A stretch of 64,000 nt of DNA from Cryptomeria japonica (lineage: Eukaryota; Streptophyta; Pinopsida; Cupressales; Cupressaceae): NCBI RefSeq assembly GCF_030272615.1, contig NC_081415.1:416980757-417044756 (forward strand). The letters are read 5' to 3'. Of this stretch, positions 36,490 to 48,974 are shown in pieces. The translations under genes and the position numbers were made by a program. The stretch's first letter is position 1. The number at the start of each line of letters is the position of its first letter. The notes beneath the pieces are model-generated. The model saw nothing but the letters and a program-made list of their open reading frames with translations, was not told the origin of the DNA and did no database searches.

Positions 36490-39400
36490 CAAAAAATTGA
36501 AAATGTCTGCAAAAATAGTCTTCAATGACTGCAAGTGATCATCCTATCTTTTCTTCAAGTTCTCCAAATTTTTTATTAGAGCAATCAAGAGGTATGCATG
36601 CATTTATGCTCCTCTAAGATATGAAGGAAAACTCTTATTTAGTGCATTCAAGGCATCTTGCTAACTGCTCAGAAGAGTATCCAACTGGGGAGTGATCAAG
36701 TTCCTCAATCCTCCCACTCTATCGATTACCCTATCCTTTTCTTGATTCAGGCTCTTTATTTTATCAAGCAAAGACATCACCTGAGATTCATAATTACTTG
36801 CAAAAATGACATGGGGTTAATAGGATTGAGATATACTGGCCAGTTGACCTTCACATTCTTTGATTTTCTTGTCAAGATCTATAGTGAACTTCAGCAATAG
36901 AAGACATGACTTGTAAATTTTTCCACCTTCATTCAATGCCTCCCAGATGCTCCTCACACCAGTTATCAGACTGACCCTATCATCTTCAACCATTCTCAGA
37001 ATAGTCCTTAACCTCATAGCATTAAAATAGATCAAAATATTTACATCTGCCACTTTCTCTAGAGATTCAAAATGATAATCTACTGCCTTAAGCATACTTT
37101 GTAGTTTACTAGAGGGCGAGTCAAGTGTGTCTTGCTTGAATGTTGGAATTTTTTTCTCAAGAACACTTGTACCCAAAGTTATAAGCTCTCTGTCTTTAGA
37201 GTAAGACTTCAACAAGTCTTCACTGGTTTTCGCTTGGGCTAGAGCTGCAAACTTTAGTTCTTGCACAAGAGATAAGGAAATGAGATTTGTAGGTCCTTGA
37301 AAAAGATCAGTGTCACTTATTATCTACTTGCCCTTGTCAAATTTCGTAGTGTCTCCTGCCCCTAGAACCTATTCAATCTTTCCTTCACCCTTTTCCTTCT
37401 CTCCCATCTCTGCATCCTCTGCCTTCTCATCATCAACCTCCTCAACATTCTTCCCTGAATCAACATTCATCACTAGAGGATCCTAAACTGCTACATCGGA
37501 GTCTGCAATGTGCTGTCTGTCATCAATATCATCTGCAGTAACCTGTTTAGTTGTCTGTTCAACCAATTTTGCAATTTTTGGTTCATCACCTTTGGATGGC
37601 ATCCCAAACACTTCTGGAATAGACTTATGAACACTTTCTTGATATTTTTCTGGAACTACATCATAATCATATTTCTTTATTATATCTCTCAAAATTTCTT
37701 AGGTCTCGTTGTGAACCTTTGCATTCTTTCCAATCATGATTTTATTAACACGATTTTTTCTTCTAAACCTTTCTTTATTTTCCTTAAGAATCCTATCAAC
37801 TCTATCATAGCAATCACTAGACAAAGTTGCACTAACTCATATTCCCTAATTATCTCCTCTTCTACTCTTGTTGCTTCTTTTCTCATATCCAAAATATCAT
37901 ATAGACTCGTAGGGACTTCAGACACAATCTCAATAAGCACCTTGCTATACTTATTCAAATATACTGTAGTAGCTTCTTCTATAGACCTCTTCCCTTTTTC
38001 ATTCAAACAGTCATAAAATTGGGAAAGCAATGTAAGGTTACCTTGTTTTGTTATTGATGTCTTGACTTTCTTGAGGGTTATACCAGATGGATCAACTTCA
38101 ACTCTAGGCTTCTTTCTAGTATGACAACAACTGAAGGATTTCATCTTCACAACCCTAGCAACAATAGCATTCTTCTTTACTTCTCTCACTACTTCATCTG
38201 ATTCAATCTCTTCTTCAATAGTGGCTATTGCATAAACTCTTTCAAGTTTTCATTTCTTCCTCTTTTCAGCTCCACCAGATGGTTTTGATTGAGGCTTAGG
38301 TGGAGGGACAATATTTTGAGCACCGGAGGAAGGTCTTGGCTTCCTTGTTTGCCTAGGCTTCGGGGAAGGAGTTTTCAGCTTGGTCTTCTTAGGTTTCACC
38401 ATATCCTCTTCCTTCAAGATGTTATTCTCCCAAGATCTTCTAACTTCCTCCTTTGTGATTCCCATGTCTTTTGCAAGCTGCTCCACTTCCTTCCTTACTC
38501 TCCTCTGCATTTTGGGTTTGGTGAACTAAGAGTGCAGGCTCAGGCTTTTCTCCTTATATGTTCCAAACCTTTCCTCATTAGTGTCTACTGACTTACTCAT
38601 AATATGTTGAGCATATACATTAAGAATGTCACCACTAACCGCATACCCCATGGGCATGATCAAAATTGTCCTAGGTTCGACAGCCTCCATCAAGCATTTA
38701 TCGCTGTCCACCATGAAACATATGTAGTCTTCATACTTCTTCACAATTTCTTTAGGGATCCTTTCCCTATTTTGCATCATGAATTGAAAAGTTTTAAAGT
38801 ATCCCCACAAAGTAGTTCTTTAAGCTTGCTCATCACCTAAACCATCAAGAGTTTCCTTTATCTGCACTGCCACCGACCTATCATAGGCCCATTGAACTTT
38901 ACCTACATCAAGGAGGTTATTCATGAAATAGAAGTACATGCAGATAATCAGGGTACCAAACTTGGATATATGCTTTTTGTCCTGCTTTATCTTCTTTATA
39001 TTATTCAATAGCTCATTCTAGTGCACCTCACACAGATCATACAATTTGTCTTCCTTGAGGATTTGAAAAGCAACGTAAATGGCAGTACCAGATACCAGTT
39101 ATCTCTGCTAGATCGATAGACCTTGTATCACGTTACCATGGATGCAAATCTAACATCATGTTGAATAATGTCACTAATTGTCATGGATCTTCTATAATGT
39201 TTGTAACTAGTTGCCTCCGTCATGGTCGTTTTATTTACATTCCTTAGGGCATAAACTACATCGGTTACATTCAAGCATGTTACAACTTTGATTACTTTCT
39301 TTGTGATCTTGTGTGGCTTATCAAGCCAAAAAAACTCACCATGAACTTTTCTGAGAATGAATCTAATCCATTCGGGTTCATCAAAGACTGAAAAATTCAC

Positions 39401-39681
39401 GAATTGAATGAAACCTTTGTCTTGGAGTGATTTGAATTTGGGTTTATGGTTACCCATGCCATCTACCATGTAATTTATGTAAAGCTTCAACATTTCAACA
39501 TTCCCAAGCTCTTCAAAATTGCAATGAATGTAAGCCCTAATGTCTTCAATATGCAAAAAACCATACAAAACGGATGAAAATACCCCTTGCAGATCATCTT
39601 CCATTGATTTATATGGAACTTAGGTCTTTCCCTATCAGCTATGTCAACAACCAATGGAGTCATCACACTAGATGATGTCAT
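36490..39681 (-). pseudogene. NA4 second frame, large protein of unknown function
   Basis: ATG at 39681 (MTSSSVMTPLVVDIA), with a shift near 39605. Blocks in order: LHIEDIRAYIHCNFEELG, KITKKVIKVVTCLN, FGTLIICMYFYF (38820-39008), KYEDYICFMVDSDKCLMEAV and MPMGYAVSG (38526-38810), a basic Pro/Lys-rich region (38250-38510), a helical central domain (37734-38189) and a coiled coil (36817-37266). It ends near NIFNFL-like DIFNFL at 36490-36510. It is the closest match to NA2. Several frameshifts and stops are present. Confidence 0.62.
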
Positions 39682-40111
39682 TGTCGAATTCTAGGTTATG
39701 AACTGAAGAAAGTTATCAAACTCTACAAAAATACCTTTTTGTCTTAAACTGGATGCAAGAAATCTTCGCCGAATCTCTTAATGCTCTAGATTCACTTCAC
39801 AATCACTTCACCAAGCTCTCCTACTCTTTTTCTTCAAACACAATGTGAGAAATGAAAGTTAAATTGCCTTTTTATGTACCGCATACCTAACTTTTAGGTA
39901 TAATAAATGCTCAACCCTAACTCTACCAGATGCTTTGTATCTCATGACTATTATTTCAGAGTTTCAAATTAGCATGATTTCTTCTGGAGATCCTTCAGGA
40001 TAGTCTGCACAAACATTCACAACCATCTGCAAATTCCCACAGCAAGTTACAGATCTCAGACATGGGGTTTTTAGGATCTGCATGAAAAGCTTCCCCCCAA
40101 GGCAAAGTGCC

Positions 40112-40596
40112 TTAGTTACTGGATGAGGTTCCAACATTGGAATCAAGTGCAAACTCATCTACTACATTTAAATCACCCTTTTTGACCCATTTCTTCTTGT
40201 ATTTCTCTTTGATCTCTTCAACCTTCTCTTTGCTCTGATCATCTACCTTGTTGTCGTCTATCAAAGCATTCTTGTTCACATTCTTGCTTCTATAGTATTT
40301 TGCAAGCATAGAAAACAATGTTATTTCTCTGATTAGGTCTGGAATTGCCTTGATTTCCCCTTGATCTGCATTTATTAGTAATATGTCCAAATCTTCCATA
40401 AGCATATCATCTTATATTTCTCCTATTTACTATACTTCTACGTTCAATTGACTTATGACCATATTTATTGCAATTGAAACATTGTCTGTAGAATGATGAA
40501 TTGTTTTGATTTGCCCTATTTCTGCATTGACTTTCCATATGACCAAACTTATTCCAAACAAAACATTTACCATTGAATTTATAATCATTATGTTGG
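40112..40596 (-). pseudogene. NA4 Gag-like protein, zinc-knuckle end
   Basis: This is the C-terminal part of the NA4 Gag. CFVWNKFGHMESQC has Trp in place of the second Cys. CFNCNKYGHKSIER has lost the final Cys. A Lys/Glu-rich tail ending at 40112 (NVGTSSSN) follows. The coding is cut at 40596 by the X insertion and its N-terminal part lies at 51193-51816. Confidence 0.72.
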
Positions 40597-41073
40597 TGTA
40601 AATAATTATTCATCATGGATATTATTACACCTTACTTAAGTTTACTTAAGAAATTCATTTCATAATAGTTTGGGTATGAGACACTTGGGTGTTTGTGCCA
40701 CATTGGGATAGTGTGTGTAGGAGAATTTCCACCTTTTATGGTGTTGATTTTATCTTGTTGTTACATTCCACCTCATGTGGAATATTATATTATTTCTCCT
40801 ACCTACCCAGACCTATTTACTACCTACCCTTGTTTCTTATTGAGCCACATGTCATGTTTGTATGCTCACATATCCATATAGCCTTGCCTATATAAGCAGG
40901 CTCATCTACATTGTTTGTACGGACAATCACATGCAATCATTGAACAACAATTGATGATCTAGTTGATCACATTTTTCATCTTGATAGAATATAGTTTATT
41001 CCTATCATCTATTTTGTCTCTCTTATTTGTGCTTTCCATTGCCTCTAGATCTTGGAAAAATCTCACACATTAG
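40597..41073 (+). repeat. X terminal repeat, left copy
   Basis: 477 bp starting tgtaaataattattc, near-identical to 50711-51187. A TATA-like tatataag lies near 40890 (cctatataagcagg). The flank gttgg (40592-40596) compares with gttgt after the repeat. Removing everything between restores the NA4 Gag frame (RQ + HNDYKFNG), supporting an insertion. The exact right end is uncertain by about 24 bp. Confidence 0.7.
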
Positions 41074-41399
41074 GTTGTCTTATCAGAGATCTCTTGTTCT
41101 TCCGCTGTTTGCTTTGACTAGATCCAAATCTTTCTCCTTTCTCAAATCCAAGTTCTCCTATATCACCTTTATTCTTCTGACTTTGCAGCATTTCATCCAG
41201 CTTAGCTGAGCTATCTTTTAATTTTTTTTTTGTACTCATTAGTAGTGGTAAGTTCATCTCTCAGAATTATGATCTGCCTTTCAAGCCCTTGCTCATTATT
41301 CCTAGATTGTATCAATTCAAGCTTCAAAAGATCATTTTCATGATTTAGTTTGCAACATTCATCAGAGCTTTCCTCATTCTTCTTCTTGTCTTCAATATC
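41074..41399 (-). pseudogene. Duplicate piece of NA4 Gag coiled coil
   Basis: 326 bp matching 51188-51513 at roughly 95% by eye, including QSRNNEQGLERQIIILRDEL. It is an extra copy, since the NA4 frame is complete without it. It ends abruptly where the gypsy RT begins. Confidence 0.75.
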
Positions 41400-42440
41400 A
41401 GAAAAATCAATCAGAATGTATCTATATAAAAGAATAATGTTGCCCACTCAGACAGCCGCAAAGAAGAATCAATCTTGCATTAAAAGAAATAGTTAAAGAA
41501 GAATTGAAAAAGTTGTTAAAGGCCGGGTTTATCTATCCTATCTTTGATAGCCAATGGGTATCACCTTTGGTAATAGTTCCTAAGAAAGGAGGATAATGGA
41601 GGGTATGTGTTGATTATAGAGCCTTGAACTTAGCAACAAGAAAAGATCATTTTCCATTACCATTTGTGGATCAGGTATTGGATTCTTTGGCTGGTAAAAG
41701 ATATTTTTCATTTCTTGATAAATTTAGTGGTTACAATAAGATTCAAATAGCCCCAGAGGATCAAGAAAAGACAACATTTACTTGTCCTTGGGGCACATAT
41801 GCATATTCTGTTCTTCCTTTTGGGTTGTGTAATGCTCCAACCACTTTTCAAAGAGCAGTGATCAGTATATTCTCTGATATTTCTCAAGACATCATGGAAA
41901 TCTATATGGATGACTTTACAACTTATGGTTCTGAATTTGAACAAGCATTGGGGAACCTAAAAAACATTTTGCACCGATGTGAGGACTATAGTTTGTCATT
42001 AAATAGTGAGAAATGCTTCATCATGATTTAGGAAGGAATAGTCTTTGGTCATCATATCTCTATAAAAGGAATACAGGTGGACCCACCAAAAATTGAAGTT
42101 ATTCAACATATCAATGCTCCTGTGAAGCAAAAAGATGTAAGAAGTTTCCTTGGTCATGCTGGATACTATAGAAGGTTTATCAAAGATTTCAAAAAAATTG
42201 CAAGTCCCTTATATTCACTTCTTACCAAGGATATGGAATTTAAATGGACCTCTGCATGTAATGAAGCTTTCTTGAAGCTTAAGCATGCCTTGACCCAAGC
42301 ACCAGTTCTTAAAGGTCCAAATTGGTCTTTACCATTTCAAATTCATACAGATGCATCTGATTATGCAATAGGGACAGTATTAGGACAAAAGATTGACAAC
42401 TTGGAAAATGCAATACATTATATTAGCAAGAGCTTATAGG
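41400..42440 (+). pseudogene. GYP1 reverse transcriptase
   Basis: Gypsy reverse transcriptase, which copies element RNA into DNA. Conserved segments are RINLALKEIVKEELKKLL, WVSPLVIVPKKGG, WRVCVDYRALN, KRYFSFLDKFSGY, PFGLCNAPTTFQRA and the catalytic YMDDF (near 41905). The thumb and connection follow (SFLGHAGYYRRFI). Stops at 41596 and near 42030 interrupt it. The first RT motifs and everything upstream are missing. Confidence 0.9.
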
Positions 42441-42832
42441 GGCCTGAGTTGAATTACATAGTAACTGAAAAGGAAATGTTAGCCGTTATATATGCACTCA
42501 ACAAATTCAGGTACTATATCACAGGATATCCCATATTTGTGCATACAGATCATACTGCAATCAGATATCCCATGAATTAGCCTTCAATTACTGGTAGATT
42601 AGCTCGCTGGTTATTGTTGATGCAAGAATTTGATATCACAGTTGTTGATAAACCAGGGAAGTTTAATGTGGTTGAAGACTATCTTTCAAGACTTCAGTTA
42701 GAAGAAGATTCTATAGTAATAGATGATGCTTTTCTAGATGAACATTTATTCCTTATACAATCTCACACTCCTTGGTGTGCTGATATTGCCAACTATTTAG
42801 CTGCTGCTAAAATGCCAATTTATTTCTCCTAA
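42330..42832 (+). pseudogene. GYP1 RNase H
   Basis: The gypsy RNase H domain follows the RT in the same frame. FQIHTDASDYAIGTVLGQ has the first Asp, ELNYIVTEKEMLAVIYAL the Glu, and FVHTDHTAIRY the next Asp. It continues to RLARWLLLMQEFDI and VVEDYLSRL with the last Asp. Stops lie at 42437 and near 42578. Confidence 0.87.
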
Positions 42833-42842
42833 CAAAAGAAGA

Positions 42843-43676
42843 TTGTTGGTAGAAAAAAGTTTTAACTTCTCATGGATTGCTGATTGTTTCTTTTATATCA
42901 GGCCTGACCAAGTCATGAGAATATGTGTAAGGGAAGATGAAACATATGATATCCTGCATGCGTGTCATGATGAGCCATGTGGAGGATATTTTGCTGCCAA
43001 AAGAACAACACTCAAAATACTAAATACAGGATACTATTGGCCCACATTACACAAGGATGCAACACAGTATACAATAAAATGTGATAGATGCCAGCATATG
43101 GGAAGACCTACTAAATCTGATGAGATGACATTATATCCACAAATAATAGTTTCACCATTTGATAAATGGGGATTAGATTTTGTTGGCCCAATTGATCCAC
43201 CTTCTAATAGCAAATCCTACATTTTGGTATGTACATACTATGTAACAAAATGGGTGGAAGCTCGTGCCATGACACATGCAAGAGATAATAAGGTGGCTGA
43301 GTTTCTTTATGAGGAGATATTTAGAAGATATGGAGTACCAAGAGAAATTATATCAGACCAGGGCCCACAATTTAGTTCAACATTGATTGCAACTTTGGTA
43401 AATGAATACAATATAAGGCACAAAAAATCTACTCCATATCATGCACAAGCTAATGGACAGGTAGAGGTTACAAATAGGGAGCTTGAGGCTATTATTACCA
43501 AAACAGTATCTATTCATAAAAAAGATGAGTCTCATAGGCTTTCAGAAGCAATTTGGGCATACAGAACAACTTGGAAAACACCAATTGGTTTCACACCTTT
43601 TGAAATGGTTTATGGAAAATCAGCAATGATGCCTATTGAATTTGAGCATAAAACTCTGAGGATAAATTTGGAATAA
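42843..43676 (+). pseudogene. GYP1 integrase
   Basis: An open frame of 277 codons holds nearly the whole gypsy integrase. The zinc-binding HHCC domain is visible (HACHDEPCGGYFAAKRT, then CDRCQHMG). The catalytic core has Asp in KWGLDFVGPID, Asp in IISDQGPQFSS and Glu in ANGQVEVTNRELEAI, so all three DDE residues are kept. The C-terminal part follows with WAYRTTWKTPIGFTPFEMVY. This is the least damaged enzyme in the window, but the upstream stops mean it cannot be made as part of a polyprotein. Confidence 0.92.
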
Positions 43677-44066
43677 AATATGACACTATCTGAAGCACAA
43701 AAAGAACAAATTCAACAATTGAATGCTTTAGATGAATGGAGGAAAATGGCTGTCTAGTAGACAAAACTGATCCAAAATCAGAGAGCAAAGTGGAATGATA
43801 AATATATCAAAGAGAAAAATTTTAAAGCTAGTGAATGGGCAATATTGTATGACTCCAGATATAAAGATACTATGGGAAAGCTGCAAATCAGATGGTTAGG
43901 TCCATATGAGATAGAAGAAGTTTTCAATAATGGTGTTGTTCGTTTGATCATAATTGACCTTGTTCGGTTTAAGCTTTTGGTGAATGGTCACCGATTGCGT
44001 CTTTATCATAAGCCAGCTACTAAAGAGGAGTTCCTGCAACAATTTTCCCAAAAGGATGAAACATAG
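43677..44066 (+). pseudogene. GYP1 integrase C-terminal tail
   Basis: GKLQIRWLGPYEIEEVFNNG and VNGHRLRLYHKP match the usual C-terminal region of plant gypsy integrases. A stop at 43674 and one near 43756 precede it. No chromodomain is recognised. Confidence 0.75.
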
Positions 44067-44703
44067 GTTCCTACAGCAACTGATAAGGTTCCTGTAGCAA
44101 CTGATAAGGTTCTTGCAACAATTGATCAGGTTCCTGCTGCAATTGAGTATAGTAATAAAGGTAAGGTTCCTGCAGCTATTCCAGTGAACATGCTTGCCGC
44201 TTCATCATAAATATTTCTATGTCTTATGGGAATATTCTTCTCCATAAATAAAATTCCATCCACGTCATCCCATCTCATTTTCTTATCTGTCATTTCATTT
44301 CATTTCATCATCATTTTCGTATGACTGCAGGTATGTACATATTGTATTTTATGTTAATTACGCATTTATGATTTCATTATGATTACTGCCTTCCTAAATC
44401 CACGTACACTCTGCTAAATCTCGTCAGCTTGTGTGGACACATGCTAAGTTAAGTTGGGGGGGGGGGGGGGGGTGTTTTATGGCTCGATTTCTAAAGTTAG
44501 TAATTATTCATCCTTTTTGGTACTTAGAATTGATTGCTTGCCATAATTGTTTTTAACAAGATATTCTTTCATGCAAGGAAGTCATAAATTCTGCTGCCAC
44601 CAAATTTGGAGATATGTATGGAATTTTCAATCTTCAAGTCTGTAGGATATTTTGGTTCTCCATTTCTCAGCTGCAGAGTGTGCTATACTAACATAGTAAG
44701 AAA
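44067..44703 (+). other. GYP1 spacer with 17-G run
   Basis: 44067-44200 holds diverged tandem units of gttcctgcagcaactgataa type. A run of 17 G occurs at 44456-44472 after ttaagtt, a place where Athila-like elements carry an internal purine tract. No coding is seen. Confidence 0.55.
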
Positions 44704-47030
44704 TGGGTGGAGATCCAATCTGCCATGAACCAACAGTCCATGATGTGTTGTTGCAGGATGCTCATTGTGAGCATTATTTTAGACACCATGGCTGGATTGA
44801 TTACTTTTTGAAAATTAGGGATTTTAATGAAGAAATTGCTGCAAAGTTTATGCATTCCTTCAACGAAGGAGAAGCTACAGTTAAAGGTTTAAGGGTAATT
44901 ACTATGGATCAGCAGATAGCTAAAGTTACAGGGTTGCTGCAGGAAGGAGAATTGTTTCCAAAATCAAAAGATGCAAGGAGCACCAGAGCAGAGTTTACAC
45001 TTCCCACAAATGGACCTCTAGCAGTGGACAAGCAAGGAACTAGGAGGGTTTCCCTACTAGCAAAGTGGCCTCAGGTAGCTTTATATGTTATGAAATACAT
45101 TACTTGCGAAGGGAGGTATTCAAATATACATTCACCACATTTTAAATTACTTAGTCATCTATGACATGGCCAAAGGGTGAATGTCCCTAATTTTCTATAC
45201 CACCTCATTTCTACAAGTACCAAAGAAATGCGGAAGAATGTAAGTCGTTCTATCAGCCATCATGGTTTGATTAAATTGCTTGTAGAATTTTCTCTTAGAG
45301 ATGTTTCACAGATGGAATGGGGGGTATTTGAGGACATATTGCAATTTAGGGTTGAAGATGCTCCTGTTGTAGATGATCCACCAGTTGAAGAAGAAAATAT
45401 TGCAAAACCCCTTTCTCCCGTAGTTTCTGCAGAGAATGATTTGCTCGTTGCCGAAGGAGCTACAGTTATTATGGAAGAAGAGATGGTTGAGGCAAATGTG
45501 GAACAACCCTCCACTTCTCTTCAAAGAGATTCACTAATTGCTAAGAGAAAAGGGAAGGAATTGGAAATAAATGAAACATATGAAGAACCTATGGTTCAGC
45601 CACATGCAACTCAAATTTCTCGTGCAACCAAGAGGTGTAGGTCGAAAAGAAAAACTCCTGCAACAGAGCCGCATGTAGAAACCATTCCTACAGCCACTCC
45701 AAAGGTTTATGTGAGAATAACACAAAGTAGGACCTAGAAGGCTCGTCCAATAGGTGATCCGACAGAGGTTATTTCAGTGGAAACATCAAAAGAAGGGAGC
45801 CCTACAGATGTTGAAATCCAGGAAGAAGGTGATGTAGATAGACTATCAAATCTTGCTTATGTGGTAGAGCAACTTGAGGAACCTGTCGAAGAGATTCTAG
45901 AGCAGCTTGAGGAACCTATCGGAGAGATTCCACAGCAGCTTAAGGAACTTGTTGAAGAGATTCCATGGCCTAAGGTAACACCTATTAGACCTCCATCATC
46001 CCTAAGCTATTTATCTATTGTGTTAACATTTTATAGATAATGGGAAATAGAGAGGGCTAGATTGCAAGGGGTTATTGACAAACAACAAAGAAATTGAAAA
46101 GAGGGATAACAAAATTGAAGAATTAGAGGCTAAAGTTGAAAAATCACTAGTATGGTCCCCAAATTGTTGCAATGTAGGGCACCTCCAAGGGATTATGCTT
46201 TGCATTTAAGGGAGTGGTATTTAAATTTCAAATTGAACCACATTATCAAGGACCTTAGCCACTCTTTAGAAATCCCTAAGGAATTTTATGATTCTTACCA
46301 GACTTCTCCAGCAGCTATGAAGAATTTGTTATGTGAATTTTATTTACATAACTATGTTGTACCCTCAGATAGTGAGTGGAATCCTTTGTTCTATATTGGT
46401 GATATCCATATAAAAGATTTAATGTCATGGATTCAAAATGAGATCAACATGGGGGCACAAGCTAGACCATACAAATATTTTGAATTTGATTGTCCATTAC
46501 CATTGAGGAAGGAAGCAAAAGAGCCAAGAGTTCTTTATTATGAATGACAAAAATTACTGGTAAGAGATGATGTTAGGAAACTAGTGCTTCCAATGAGGGA
46601 GGAAATATACCAGGAATATGAGCATTTAGTTCTGACTGACAGTGCAACTTCAATAGATGGGTTAACTCAGTGCTAGAATAACTTACCAAAAAAATTGAAG
46701 CAGGGAGAACCTCATTCACTGCAAAATTTTCAGGTAGCTATGCAAAGAGCCCCCAAATATATACAACTGGGTAGAGAGAAGACCAATAACTGGTTACCAC
46801 TGATCTTTCAACCTCCTATTCTTATGTGGCCACTATTGGGATGTAAGACTATGGATCAACCCTATGAAGCAGTTACAGAAGAATCAACTAGATGGTCTAG
46901 GCTGGAAAAGATGAGAGGATTTTACTAGAATTTAGCTTCAAGAGGAACAGGTCAAGGAACCATTGGTGATCTAAGAATTAGTGCAAGAATCAGAAATTTT
47001 CCTTTTGCTGTAGGATCAACAAGCTCTTAA
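44704..47030 (+). pseudogene. GYP1 third frame (envelope position), unknown function
   Basis: From the ATG at 44704 a frame of about 770 codons runs to 47030 with stops near 45162, 45735 and 46038 and a disturbed stretch around 46090-46150. The N-terminal block GWIDYFLKIRDFNEEI is followed after about 20 residues by VITMDQQIAKVTGL. The middle is acidic with repeats of the type QLEEPVEEILE (45860-45970). The end is a globular, Trp-rich region (46152-46928). No signal peptide or clear membrane segment is seen, so it is not a visible envelope protein despite its position. Confidence 0.6.
45868..45972 (+). repeat. Short coding repeat in the GYP1 third frame
   Basis: Three units of about 33 bp encode variants of QLEEPVEEI, in frame. 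Confidence 0.7.
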
Positions 47031-48165
47031 AGTTAGGGGGCATGATGAGTTGAGACATTGTCATATTTCTATCCTCAGAACTCTTGAGTTTTTGTCATCT
47101 TTTGATTTGCATAGTAGTAGTGATGTATTGGAAGTTTACTATATGTATTCCATATGTTAGCCTGAACCTATTAAATCATATTTTATCTTTGCCAGTTTAT
47201 TCGTGCAGCCATGTGATTTATTCTTGTTGCCATGCAAATTGTTTAGGGCAATATCATATGTGAAATTAATAGATGTCCTGATTAAATAAAATGCGTATGT
47301 ATGTTCTTGTATGTTATTTATTTTGTAGTGTAGGGAATAAATGATGTTGCAGTGGATGTTCGCCTATCATGCTAGTTGAAGTAAAGGATACTCAAGAAGA
47401 TGACTAAAAATTGAACAATAGAAAAGCTGAGAAGCATAAGGAATGGCATAAGAGGAGTAATCAAGTGATATTACCGATGTCTAACTTAGGTGGACATTGA
47501 AGTTGTAAATACCGCCACAGTATGTTATGACTATGGTTCAGTTTAGATCTGCATTTCTTGCAGCATAACTCTAGCTATCTCCTTTCTCAGTCAATCATCC
47601 ACCGCTTTTTTTTGGTGTGATTTGTGTTGTCTGTTGTAGATGATTTGTTTTTAATAATAAGCTCTTTATCTTCTCGGAGGTTAGATAGAGAGAAGGAAGA
47701 AATAGAGAAGAGGATCTTTCCTAAGTATTTTTGAGTTTTCTTTTCATATTGAATTATGTAATGACTTCCAAAGAACAATGAATAAAGAAATGTTATTCTG
47801 AGCTTTTAGAGTTGTTTTTGGGAAGCCTGGTATCACTCATCCAAGGGGGCCCACTTGGTGAGTGTTCCTATGCATTTGTTAAGATTAGTTTTATTTCCTT
47901 AGTTGCAGTAGACGTTCTTGCATTGACTATTCCTGCAGCCAAACTAGAACAGAGTAATTTCTGTTTATCAGCATTGAATTTATCCAATATTGCTTTTATG
48001 AATTTATGCAGAATTTTTCCTGTAGCCTTTCTATAGTTTCAATTCTTGCTTATCTTTTCCGCATAATGTCAGTTGCTGTAGTAATGCAGAATAGCTGTCA
48101 CAAGAACTTAGTGCATATATAGTGTAGACCCATTTCAAGTATTACGTCCCTGGGTTGACAATCAA
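47031..48165 (+). repeat. GYP1 polypurine tract and 3' LTR
   Basis: agttagggggca (47034-47042) precedes tgatgagttgagacattg at 47043. The LTR has no partner in the window because the 5' side is lost. The right end near 48165 is estimated from where copia Gag sequence begins. aataaagaaatg near 47780 could be a polyadenylation signal. Confidence 0.55.
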
Positions 48166-48169
48166 ATGG

Positions 48170-48950
48170 ACACTAGCTATGGAAATAGTGACTTTACCAA
48201 ATGAATGTCCAAACTTCGGGTTGAGACTTCAACTAGAGTTATTATTCTTATTGTTGGGTTGAACAATGATGCTTTGAAGGCTAAATCTATTTTAATTGTA
48301 GCAACATGACCAAATTCCTCAAGCTCAAATGCTGAAAGTTTTCCAGCCAAAGTATCTCTAGATACCGATGTATTAGGCATAGTTATCAACTCATTAATAG
48401 TAGTTACTTTCATTTTTTATGCTGGTGGCAATGCTCTCAAAACTTTAGAAACAATTTCATCTTCACTTAAGGAACCTCCATAGCATTATATTCCCAAAAA
48501 AATTTCATTAACCCTTTCCATAAAAGAAAAAAATCTTTCATCTTCTTCCATTTTCAAATTTTCATACTTGACCCGGAAGCATTCTAGTTTTGCAATTTTG
48601 ACAATGGTATCTCCTTCATTCAATGTCTCCAATTTATCCCAAATAGCTTTAGTAGTAGATCGATATGATAATCCCATGATTTGCTGATCTGACAAGGTGC
48701 TCAAGAGTGCTTCTCTTGCTTTGCAATCATTCTCTTGATCCTTACCCAATGTTGGTGGATTAGGTTGATTCGGTGTAGGACCAACATAGCCATTCTTTGT
48801 AACATCCCATATGTCTTTTCCAATTCAATTCAGATGTGTCTCCATTCTAATCTTTCAAATACCATAGTTAGTTCCATCAAGTTTTAGATTGTCCTTCATG
48901 AAAAAGTTAGTTGCCATAGAATCTCCTCAAGTTGTTAAACTTCTGCAAAA
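48170..48950 (-). pseudogene. Copia Gag fragment, minus strand
   Basis: Copia UBN2-type Gag. AREALLSTLSDQQIMGLSYR and AKEIWDKLE-like AIWDKLETLNEGD, then LKMEEDERFFSFMERVNEI, and after a break MKVTTINELITMPNTSV. Frame changes lie near 48485. The rest of the element (protease, integrase, RT, other LTR) is absent. Confidence 0.8.
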
Positions 48951-48960
48951 AGAGGACTAA

Positions 48961-48972
48961 GCTCTAATACCA
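48961..48972 (-). promoter_or_regulatory. Primer binding site of the minus-strand copia piece
   Basis: gctctaatacca is the reverse complement of the initiator-Met primer site with one change, and lies 2 bp from the LTR. Confidence 0.8.
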
Positions 48973-48974
48973 AT

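Larger units (their letters stand above)
41400..48165 (+). mobile_element. GYP1: 5'-truncated Ty3/gypsy element with third frame
   Basis: The order RT, RNase H, integrase, long third frame, polypurine tract, LTR is that of Tat/Athila-like plant gypsy elements. The 5' LTR, Gag and protease are missing, and the RT starts abruptly at 41400. Stops are few, so it is relatively young compared with its neighbours. Confidence 0.82.

Noticed and set aside
37510-38016. 168-codon frame on the + strand
   Set aside because: It is a shadow of the NA4 second frame, whose minus-strand blocks match NA2 and NA3.
44704-47030. Envelope protein in GYP1
   Set aside because: The position fits, but no signal peptide, membrane anchor or furin-like site is visible.
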